A DNA stretch of 6,502 nucleotides from Methanomassiliicoccales archaeon (GTDB lineage Archaea > Thermoplasmatota > Thermoplasmata > SG8-5): NCBI GenBank assembly GCA_030636255.1, contig DAOVXH010000102.1, positions 1-6,502 on the forward strand. The letters run 5' to 3'. The position numbers were made by a program, and so were the translations under genes. This document shows, piece by piece, positions 1 through 4,718 of the stretch; position 1 is the first letter of the stretch, and each line of letters starts with the position of its first letter. Below the pieces are notes generated by a model that saw nothing but the letters and a program-made list of their open reading frames with translations, ran no database searches and was not told the origin of the DNA.

Positions 1-1
1 A

Positions 2-1198
2 ATGGCAAGGAACATAGTCATAGAGCCACTGAGCGCGAAATACATCGAGAAGCAAGATGTGGAGATTGTAGAGAGAAAGGGAATAGGCCACCCAGACAGC
101 ATAGCAGATGGGCTGGCAGAGTCAGTATCACGTTCATTGTGCAAGATGTACATAAAGAAATTTGGACAGATTTTACATCACAATACCGATGAGTGCCAGA
201 TAGTAGGCGGTCAGAGTGCCCCGAAATTCGGCGCTGGCGTCATTCTGGAACCGGCCCAGATAATTCTTGTTGGCAGGGCAACAACCGAGGTTGACGAGGA
301 GCGTCTTCCTTACAGGGCAGTGGCAATCAAGGCAGCCAGAGAGTATCTGAAGAAGCATTGCAGCCACCTGGATGTTGATACTGATGTTACCCTTGAATGC
401 CGTATCGGCCAGGGTTCTGTTGACTTGATGGGCGTTTATGACCCAAGCAAGCTTCTTTCCAATGATACTTCATTCGGCTGTGGATTCGGACCACTCAGCG
501 AGACAGAGCGTATTGTTCTGGAAACAGAGCAGTTCATTAATGGACGTTTGAAAAAGTCCATGCCAGAAGTTGGTGAGGACGTTAAGGTCATGGCCTCAAG
601 AATGAAGGATAAAATAAGCATCACAATTGCAGCTGCAATGGTTAGCTCCGAGATTCCAGACAAGAGTCATTACAAGAGTGTTGTCAAGGAGCTTGGCGAA
701 AAGGCACTGAAGCACGCATCACACTTCACAGAAAGGGACTTGCATGTTGATGTTAACACAGCTGACGATTACAAGAAGGGAAATTATTACCTGACCGTAA
801 CTGGTCTATCAATGGAAAACGGCGACGACGGCTCAGTAGGTCGTGGAAACCGCGCAAACGGATTAATAACACCATACAGGCCAATGAGCATGGAAGCCAC
901 AGCAGGAAAGAACCCAGTTACCCATGTTGGAAAGATGTACAATATCCTGGCCAATAAGCTTGCCGAAGATATTGTCAAGGAAACTAAAGGTGACGTTCTT
1001 GAGGTTCATGTGCGCCTTCTTTCACAGATTGGTGCTCCAATTGACAATCCACAGATGGCCAGCGTACAGGTAGTTCTGGCAGATGGTGTGAAGATGGACA
1101 AGGTCAAGAAGGACATGGCCGGTGTTGTGGACTATAACCTGGAAAATATCTCCAAGATCACCGACCTCATCGTGAAGGGCAAAGTCACAACCTTCTGA
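2..1198 (+). CDS. mat: Archaeal-type S-adenosylmethionine synthetase (methionine adenosyltransferase)
   Basis: Cytosolic enzyme that makes S-adenosylmethionine from methionine and ATP, the methyl donor of the cell. The 398-residue product matches the divergent archaeal family (AdoMet_Synthase, PF01941) in length and in motifs. GHPDSIADG lies at residues 29-37, HHNTDE at 59-64, a Gly-rich SAPKFG segment at 69-76, and GFGPLSETE at 161-169. The Gly/Asp/Arg-rich block GDDGSVGRGNRANG is at 274-287, and a second conserved block, SMEATAGKNPVTHVGK, is at 296-311. The start at base 2 gives the MARNI-type N-terminus usual for the family, so the gene appears complete, though only one base of upstream DNA is visible and no promoter or leader can be judged. 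A DUF4443-like gene follows after five bases and is probably co-transcribed. The frame shows no interruption and no key motif is missing. Confidence 0.97.
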   Translation: MARNIVIEPLSAKYIEKQDVEIVERKGIGHPDSIADGLAESVSRSLCKMYIKKFGQILHHNTDECQIVGGQSAPKFGAGVILEPAQIILVGRATTEVDEERLPYRAVAIKAAREYLKKHCSHLDVDTDVTLECRIGQGSVDLMGVYDPSKLLSNDTSFGCGFGPLSETERIVLETEQFINGRLKKSMPEVGEDVKVMASRMKDKISITIAAAMVSSEIPDKSHYKSVVKELGEKALKHASHFTERDLHVDVNTADDYKKGNYYLTVTGLSMENGDDGSVGRGNRANGLITPYRPMSMEATAGKNPVTHVGKMYNILANKLAEDIVKETKGDVLEVHVRLLSQIGAPIDNPQMASVQVVLADGVKMDKVKKDMAGVVDYNLENISKITDLIVKGKVTTF

Positions 1199-1203
1199 TT
1201 ACT

Positions 1204-1800
1204 ATGTTTGAAATGGAGCTGGCCAGCAGAGGCGGCGCACCGCTGTTCCAGCCATTTCACATACTCAAGGCACTCTGGTGTGTTCAACAGGCTGAGATTA
1301 TAGGCAGAAAAGAACTATCAGCGAAGCTGGCCATTGGCGAGGGCAGCACCCGGAAACTCATCACATACCTCGAGGAGAAAGAATGGGCCGTTTGCACCAG
1401 GCAGGGGATTTCTCTTACTAATTCCAGCAAGAACCTCTTGAATTCTATTGGAATTCTGGCCAAGGAAGTTAAAGTTGGAGATTTGACTGTTAATGAGAAG
1501 AACTTTGCCATTTGTTTGAGGGGCGCTACTTCCCTTGTTGGAAATGGAATAGAACAGCGGGATGAGGCAATTAAGGTGGGGGCCAGTGGAGCTTCGACTC
1601 TAATATTCTCGGAAGGTCTGAAGTTTTCAGATGATTATGAGGCAAGTTCTGTTGACAAAGAAGCCAGCAAGCGAATAATGGAAATATTTCAGCCATCAAA
1701 CGGTGACGTAATAATAATCGGAAGTGCGCCTGAACTGATTCTTGCAGAGGACGGGGCATTTTCAGCAGCAGTGCTCACCCTGGCCAATAAAAAATTATAA
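1204..1800 (+). CDS. DUF4443-like archaeal protein with N-terminal winged helix
   Basis: A 198-residue soluble protein of unknown function. Residues about 16-82 read like a winged helix-turn-helix: a helical FHILKALW segment, then GRKELSAKLAIGEGSTRKLITYLEE (residues 34-58), then a wing ending in GISLTNSSKNLL. The C-terminal half contains EQRDEAIKVGASGASTLIF (117-135) and a hydrophobic strand DVIIIGSA (168-175), a pattern I associate with DUF4443 (PF14544), an archaeal family of about 200 residues. The family assignment is from memory and moderate in certainty. The gene begins five bases after the SAM synthetase stop, and I see no Shine-Dalgarno sequence, so translation may depend on reinitiation or coupling; ATG at 1213 is an alternative start. 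The context suggests a DNA-binding sensor linked to SAM or methionine metabolism, which is inference. Its stop codon overlaps the T-rich part (seen from the other strand) of a terminator-like element of the convergent gene. Confidence 0.85.
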   Translation: MFEMELASRGGAPLFQPFHILKALWCVQQAEIIGRKELSAKLAIGEGSTRKLITYLEEKEWAVCTRQGISLTNSSKNLLNSIGILAKEVKVGDLTVNEKNFAICLRGATSLVGNGIEQRDEAIKVGASGASTLIFSEGLKFSDDYEASSVDKEASKRIMEIFQPSNGDVIIIGSAPELILAEDGAFSAAVLTLANKKL

Positions 1801-1824
1801 AAGGAAGGATTGCGGTTTCCCGCA
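1786..1824 (-). terminator. Hairpin plus T-rich tract after the 129-residue membrane protein gene (copy 1)
   Basis: On the minus strand, eight bases after the stop of the membrane protein gene, a perfect 5-bp stem TGCGG/CCGCA with a four-base loop (1811-1824) is followed by CCTTTTATAATTTTTTATT. Archaeal RNA polymerase stops on U-rich tracts, so this is a plausible termination site. The T-rich part overlaps the stop codon (1798-1800) of the convergent + strand gene. A near copy lies at 2314-2354. Confidence 0.6.
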
Positions 1825-1832
1825 TTATATAT

Positions 1833-2222
1833 TTAGAAAAGGCCGCCAAACATGCCTCTTATGGCCCAGGAAATTATATAAAGTCCCAATCCAAATCCAG
1901 CTGCCCTGAGCATTGTGCCCCGGGTATTGTCTGATAGGTCTTCCCTGGTAATTCCTCCAAGTATCATCAGAGTCAGGATTACAATGAATCCAAGGTCTGT
2001 GACAAGGGTTCCAAGGAAGAGCATAGCACTGATATCGCCGTTCAACAATCCAGAATAACACAGGTCAAGGAACAAAACCCCTATGAACAGGAACAATGCT
2101 CCCAGCATGAGGAACAGGCTTAGCTTTCCCTTTTCCACAAAATGGTCTGAAATATTCTTTGTTTGTTGATATTGTGGTTGCTGAAATTGTGGTTGTACTA
2201 TATGTGGTGGTTGGTCTCCCAT
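1833..2222 (-). CDS. Small three-helix membrane protein with Gln/Pro-rich N-terminal tail
   Basis: A 129-residue protein of no recognised family. Residues 1-22 form a polar tail rich in Gln, Pro and Tyr, including a five-residue tandem repeat QPQFQ/QPQYQ at 10-19. Three hydrophobic stretches follow at about 33-54, 65-90 and 107-124, with a charged loop (TREDLSDNTRG) between the second and third. There is no zinc ribbon, unlike the neighbouring membrane proteins, but the tail composition is like theirs. AGGAGAG (2228-2234) leaves seven bases between its GGAG core and the ATG, which supports this start. It is the last gene of the minus-strand block, 150 bp from the previous gene, with a terminator-like hairpin in that gap, so it may have its own promoter. 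A second frame on the same strand (1825-2061) is a shadow. Confidence 0.85.
   Translation of the reverse strand: MGDQPPHIVQPQFQQPQYQQTKNISDHFVEKGKLSLFLMLGALFLFIGVLFLDLCYSGLLNGDISAMLFLGTLVTDLGFIVILTLMILGGITREDLSDNTRGTMLRAAGFGLGLYIISWAIRGMFGGLF
2171..2195 (-). repeat. 15-bp-period in-frame micro-repeat in the Gln/Pro tail
   Basis: ATTGTGGTTG occurs at 2171-2180 and again at 2186-2195, a 15-bp period that keeps the reading frame and encodes the tandem pentapeptides QPQFQ and QPQYQ of the small membrane protein. This is likely a slippage-derived expansion of the low-complexity tail. Confidence 0.7.
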
Positions 2223-2313
2223 TTTATCTCTCCTAATTTTACCTTTTTTTCATAGTATTAAGGTACACACGGACAAGATGTTATGGCCATATTAATTTTT
2301 CTAATAGTTAAAT

Positions 2314-2354
2314 AATAAAAAATTGTAAAAGGAAAATTTGCGGATTGCTCCGCA
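2314..2354 (-). terminator. Hairpin plus T-rich tract after the 81-residue zinc-ribbon gene (copy 2)
   Basis: On the minus strand, 18 bases after the stop codon at 2373-2375, a perfect 6-bp stem TGCGGA/TCCGCA with a four-base loop (2339-2354) is followed by CCTTTTACAATTTTTTATT. In a direct comparison with copy 1, the 30 bases 2314-2343 and 1786-1815 differ at four positions, so the two are related elements and not independent chance hairpins. The likely role is transcription termination or mRNA 3'-end definition. Confidence 0.6.
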
Positions 2355-2372
2355 TTCAAGCCAATTTTATAC

Positions 2373-2618
2373 TTACTGGCCGAAATTTTTACCACAGTGT
2401 GGGCAGTTATTATAGTTCAATGGAACCTGTTGTCCACATCCCATGCACAATCTCTGCTGTCCCTGTGGTGGTGGCGGTGCGCCATATCCAGGTGGCTGCT
2501 GATAGTACTGAGGTGCCCTCTCTTCATACTTAATTAATAGGTAAACCAGAGCGGCTGGCCAGCACAAAATAAGCAGGATAATAAATATCACCCAACTGCC
2601 TGTAAATTCTTTTGCCAT
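2373..2618 (-). CDS. Single-pass membrane protein with C-terminal zinc ribbon
   Basis: An 81-residue protein. One hydrophobic helix spans about residues 8-30 (ending WPAALVYLLIK). A Tyr/Gln/Pro-rich linker covers 36-55, and a Cys4 zinc ribbon uses C58, C61, C72 and C75 (CxxC, ten residues, CxxC). The Lys-containing end of the helix suggests that the ribbon lies in the cytosol. The linker and ribbon closely resemble those of the 168- and 210-residue proteins nearby, at the DNA level too, so this is a minimal member of the same modular set. The start is supported by GGAG at 2629-2632, ten bases before the ATG. Such ribbons usually bind protein or nucleic acid, or are structural; no enzymatic function is implied. 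A repeated terminator-like hairpin follows the gene. Confidence 0.88.
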   Translation of the reverse strand: MAKEFTGSWVIFIILLILCWPAALVYLLIKYEERAPQYYQQPPGYGAPPPPQGQQRLCMGCGQQVPLNYNNCPHCGKNFGQ

Positions 2619-2686
2619 TTGTTCACTACTCCATTCTTATTTTTTTGTTAAATAATGTTTTTGATTTCACAAAAGATTGCATTGAT

Positions 2687-2698
2687 GTTATTAATAAC
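2687..2698. promoter_or_regulatory. 12-bp perfect palindrome GTTATTAATAAC
   Basis: A perfect 12-bp dyad in the 89-bp gap between the His/Cys membrane protein gene and the 81-residue zinc-ribbon gene, starting nine bases beyond the former's stop. It could be a dimeric regulator site for the latter gene. It is AT-rich, so chance occurrence is possible. Confidence 0.25.
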
Positions 2699-2707
2699 TT
2701 TCACCGT

Positions 2708-3208
2708 TCATTTGACATCATTCAGACCTTCACATTTTGGAAACTCTGGATACCTGCTGCATTCCTTACATGTTTTCAGCATTTTTTTGCTATTGAACAG
2801 GTTGTATCCAATGGCAATGGAAAGGAATAGAAGAATTATGTACAATCGTTGTGTCGGAGGTGCCAGCCATATTGCTGTTAAGATGAAGGCCAGGGATAGC
2901 CCAAGAATCATTCGAAATACAACCTGAGTTCTTTTCTGAAGATTGTCCTTGAAAACTATCTTTCTAATCAAATTGATTCCAAAGAAAATTACCGAGCCAA
3001 TGAACATGGCCATATAATCAAAAGCAAAATAATTTAATAGAACAAAAAGTACCAACAGAGACACAATTGCCGAAGGATATATCACAAAACACCCGAGGCA
3101 CAGCCTCCAGCCCCGAATGTTCAAAGTATGATTTGAAAAGGATTCACATGAAGGGTGATGGGCCAGCAGAAAAGGATTTTCCTTGAAATAATCCCTCAGC
3201 CGACCCAT
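2708..3208 (-). CDS. Multi-pass membrane protein with His/Cys motifs, DUF2085-like
   Basis: A 166-residue protein. The N-terminus has HHPSC at residues 17-21, then a polar NHTLNIRGWRLCLGCFVIYP segment (26-45) with C37 and C40 just before the first membrane helix. This layout recalls DUF2085 proteins, whose N-terminal His/Cys motif also precedes the membrane part; the match is by eye only. About four hydrophobic stretches follow (43-60, 66-86, 98-115, 121-139). The tail has a further Cys group, C147, C150 and C159. Both Cys clusters could bind metal on the same face of the membrane. The frame stays open upstream to 3361, but that part overlaps the preceding gene. GGAGTG before ATG 3208, with eight bases between GGAG and ATG, marks the true start. 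Two tandem hairpins sit directly against this binding site. Confidence 0.85.
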   Translation of the reverse strand: MGRLRDYFKENPFLLAHHPSCESFSNHTLNIRGWRLCLGCFVIYPSAIVSLLVLFVLLNYFAFDYMAMFIGSVIFFGINLIRKIVFKDNLQKRTQVVFRMILGLSLAFILTAIWLAPPTQRLYIILLFLSIAIGYNLFNSKKMLKTCKECSRYPEFPKCEGLNDVK

Positions 3209-3216
3209 ATTAGACA

Positions 3217-3220
3217 CTCC
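3217..3220 (-). promoter_or_regulatory. Shine-Dalgarno core deciding the start at 3208
   Basis: GGAG on the minus strand, eight bases ahead of the ATG. It shows that translation begins at 3208 and not at the upstream in-frame Met at 3361. Its first G is the last base of an adjacent hairpin stem. Confidence 0.7.
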
Positions 3221-3254
3221 GAATATGTTTATATTCGCCGAATAATCTATTCGG
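3220..3254 (-). promoter_or_regulatory. Two back-to-back perfect inverted repeats between zinc-ribbon and DUF2085-like genes
   Basis: Bases 3238-3254 form CCGAATA-ATC-TATTCGG and 3220-3237 form CGAATAT-GTTT-ATATTCG, each with a 7-bp perfect stem and no base between them. They fill most of the 46-bp gap. The first begins directly after the stop codon (3255-3257) of the upstream gene, and the second reaches the Shine-Dalgarno core of the downstream gene. The shared CGAATA/TATTCG arms allow alternative pairing between the two hairpins. The role is unproven: an RNA structure controlling translation or processing, or a tandem operator. Confidence 0.6.
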
Positions 3255-3887
3255 TTACTGCTGTCCAGCTGGCTTTCCGCAATGTGGACAGGTATTGTAG
3301 TTTGCCTGAATGTTCTGTCCGCAGCCCAGGCACATTCTTGTTCCTGCCTGCTGCTGGCCATGTTGACCTTCTGCTGTTTTTCCGCAGTGTGGGCAGTTAT
3401 TGTAGTTCAGGGGGATTTGCTGACCGCATCCAAGGCACAATCTCTGCTGTTGCTGTGGTGGTGGCGGAGCTCCATATTGAGGTGGTGCTGGCATATGTCC
3501 CACCCTTGAAGCGTTAATCAGATTGTCAAATTTCAGGTATGCAATCAAAAGCAGTATTCCCGGTATGAAATAAACAAAGATTATGCCTATTATCATCCAG
3601 ATAAGTGTCTTTGATTTTGCCTGCTCGTACTGACGCTGGTCCACTAGTTCATTTATTTTCTTGCAGTTCATAAAGAACAAAAAACCCATGATCATTGGCA
3701 GAACTCCCCAAATCACAAAAAACAGTGATATGAATAATCCTACAAGAATCAAGATAAGCCCCAGGGCCATCATGAGTATTCCAAAAATTCCAGCAATGTT
3801 CACCATGCTCTTGATGGAATCCGCTTCTGGCGGTGTCATTCCATATTGTTGCTGTGGTGGCGGTTGCTGATAATACTGTCCAGTCAT
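3255..3887 (-). CDS. Membrane protein with two C-terminal zinc ribbons
   Basis: A 210-residue protein. A Gln/Pro/Tyr-rich tail (1-20) precedes two hydrophobic stretches (about 30-50 and 52-73). A polar loop with CKKINELVDQRQYEQAKSKT (75-94) leads to a third helix (95-117), followed by a Pro/Gln linker (133-148). Two Cys4 zinc ribbons follow: C151, C154, C165, C168, and C186, C189, C200, C203, joined by a short Gly/Gln spacer. The two ribbons are alike (CLGCGQ, NYN, CPHCGK), which points to internal duplication. It is a clear paralogue of the 168-residue gene just upstream, from the MTGQYYQQP start through the helices. GGAGG at 3895-3899, seven bases from the ATG, fixes the start. The loop and third helix loosely recall CD225/TM2-type small membrane proteins, a weak impression only. 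Function unknown. Confidence 0.9.
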   Translation of the reverse strand: MTGQYYQQPPPQQQYGMTPPEADSIKSMVNIAGIFGILMMALGLILILVGLFISLFFVIWGVLPMIMGFLFFMNCKKINELVDQRQYEQAKSKTLIWMIIGIIFVYFIPGILLLIAYLKFDNLINASRVGHMPAPPQYGAPPPPQQQQRLCLGCGQQIPLNYNNCPHCGKTAEGQHGQQQAGTRMCLGCGQNIQANYNTCPHCGKPAGQQ

Positions 3888-3894
3888 TTATTTT

Positions 3895-3899
3895 CCTCC
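3895..3899 (-). promoter_or_regulatory. Strong Shine-Dalgarno site GGAGG
   Basis: A full GGAGG on the minus strand, seven bases before the ATG of the double zinc-ribbon gene. It is the strongest ribosome binding site in the window and suggests efficient translation of this member of the cluster. Confidence 0.75.
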
Positions 3900-3946
3900 A
3901 TAATTTTGTCTTTTATTCATTAATATTTTTGTAATTACTTCGAGAA

Positions 3947-4014
3947 TAATCTGATGGTATAACTATTTTGCGAAGAATATGTTCAAATTACCTTGAAATG
4001 CCTAATCTGGTATA
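3947..4014 (-). repeat. Paired TATACC/AGATTA motifs upstream of the double zinc-ribbon gene
   Basis: On the minus strand, TATACCAGATTA (4003-4014) recurs as TATACC-ATC-AGATTA (3947-3961), identical apart from a three-base insertion. The first copy contains the 8-bp palindrome GGTATACC (4009-4016). Both lie in the 152-bp gap between the two paralogous zinc-ribbon genes and could be regulatory sites. The rest of the gap shows no gene, only AT-rich sequence and the ribosome binding site. Confidence 0.3.
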
Positions 4015-4039
4015 CCGCACTCTGCACTAGTTTTTTGAA

Positions 4040-4546
4040 TTATTGCTTAACCTGTTTTCCGCAGTGTGGGCAATTATTGTAATTGGCAGCTATCTGCTGT
4101 CCACAGTTTAGGCATAGTCTCTGAGGCGTTTGTGGCGGAGGTGTAGCGTATTGCGGAGGTGCTGGCATATATCCATAACCCCTTGATGGATTCATCAAGT
4201 CATCAAATTTCAGATATGCAATAAGCAGGACTATGCCAGGGATTATGTTCAGGAAGATGAGCCCGACAATCGTCCATATCAATGTCTTGGACTTGGCCTG
4301 CTGGTATTGGCCCTGGTCTACCATTTCATTTATCTTCTTGCAGTTGTCATAGAACACATATCCCAGAAGAATTGTGAGTACGCCAATCAATGCCAGGGGC
4401 CACAGAATCATGAACAGTATGGCAGTCACTATTATTCCGATTACCATTGCGATTATTCCAAATATACCAGCTATCCTGACTAGGCTCTTTACCGAGTCTA
4501 CTTCCGGTGGAATTCCATAGGGCTGTTGATAATATTGTCCAGTCAT
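4040..4546 (-). CDS. Membrane protein with one C-terminal zinc ribbon
   Basis: A 168-residue paralogue of the neighbouring 210-residue protein. Both begin MTGQYYQQP, and both share the helical region and the CKKINE..VDQ.QY.QAKSKTLIW loop (here about residues 69-91). Hydrophobic stretches lie at about 24-47, 48-66 and 89-112, followed by a Pro/Gln-rich linker (128-142) and a single Cys4 ribbon (C145, C148, C159, C162). The helix-loop-helix fold, then linker, then ribbon suggests a membrane-anchored cytosolic zinc ribbon. AGGGAAGTG (4552-4560) before the ATG resembles the archaeal Shine-Dalgarno complement with one mismatch. TTTATAAG (4569-4576) could be a TATA box, but its spacing would place the transcript start at the ATG itself, so it is uncertain. 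The gene follows a structured 172-bp gap and probably starts a transcription unit. Function unknown. Confidence 0.9.
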   Translation of the reverse strand: MTGQYYQQPYGIPPEVDSVKSLVRIAGIFGIIAMVIGIIVTAILFMILWPLALIGVLTILLGYVFYDNCKKINEMVDQGQYQQAKSKTLIWTIVGLIFLNIIPGIVLLIAYLKFDDLMNPSRGYGYMPAPPQYATPPPQTPQRLCLNCGQQIAANYNNCPHCGKQVKQ

Positions 4547-4599
4547 TTTTTCACTTCCCTGAATTATTCTTATAAATGTGATTTAGACTATATCAATCT

Positions 4600-4692
4600 T
4601 ATGTGGGAATACCCATCTTTTGTTAAAATTAAAAGATGTAATTCCCTCTCTCTCACAAAAACAAGTTATTGTTCGATATGTGGGAATACCCA
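4600..4692 (-). repeat. 16-bp direct repeat TATGTGGGAATACCCA, two copies
   Basis: Identical copies lie at 4600-4615 and 4677-4692 (as read on the + strand), starting 77 bases apart. Each contains a small dyad, TGGG-AATA-CCCA. They sit in the gap between the coiled-coil protein gene and the first zinc-ribbon membrane gene. A pair of identical dyad sites upstream of a gene suggests operators for a dimeric regulator, which is inference. Confidence 0.6.
4605..4646 (-). promoter_or_regulatory. Long imperfect inverted repeat in the 172-bp intergenic gap
   Basis: CATCTTTT (4614-4621) pairs perfectly with AAAAGATG (4631-4638) around a nine-base loop. Outside this, GGGAAT (4605-4610) pairs with ATTCCC (4641-4646) across a 3/2-base internal loop, giving 14 base pairs in all. 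It overlaps copy 1 of the 16-bp direct repeat, so the local TGGG/CCCA dyad and the long stem are mutually exclusive. It may be a terminator or 3'-end structure for the preceding gene, or a regulatory element of the following one. Confidence 0.45.
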
Positions 4693-4718
4693 AAACAATC
4701 TGGTTTTCACCAGAATGT

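Noticed and set aside
1..1. SAM riboswitch or promoter ahead of the SAM synthetase gene
   Set aside because: Only one base precedes the start codon, so nothing can be judged.
2612..2927. + strand frames of 72 and 90 residues
   Set aside because: They lie opposite the DUF2085-like gene and the gap next to it. Composition and overlap mark them as shadows.
3209..3361. In-frame N-terminal extension of the His/Cys membrane protein to a Met at 3361
   Set aside because: It overlaps the zinc-ribbon coding region and crosses the twin hairpins, and its residues look like an out-of-frame reading. A good GGAG site marks ATG 3208 instead.
3155..3517. + strand Cys-containing frames opposite the double zinc-ribbon gene
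   Set aside because: They are antisense of the repetitive Cys/Pro/Gln codons, and the minus-strand frame has paired CxxC motifs and a strong ribosome binding site.
4569..4576. TTTATAAG as a confident TATA box for the 168-residue gene
   Set aside because: Spacing would put the transcript start on the ATG, which conflicts with the Shine-Dalgarno-like sequence between them. It is kept only as a remark.
4600..4692. CRISPR-like repeat pair
   Set aside because: Only two 16-bp copies with one spacer, each with an internal dyad, and no cas genes. This is better described as a regulatory direct repeat.
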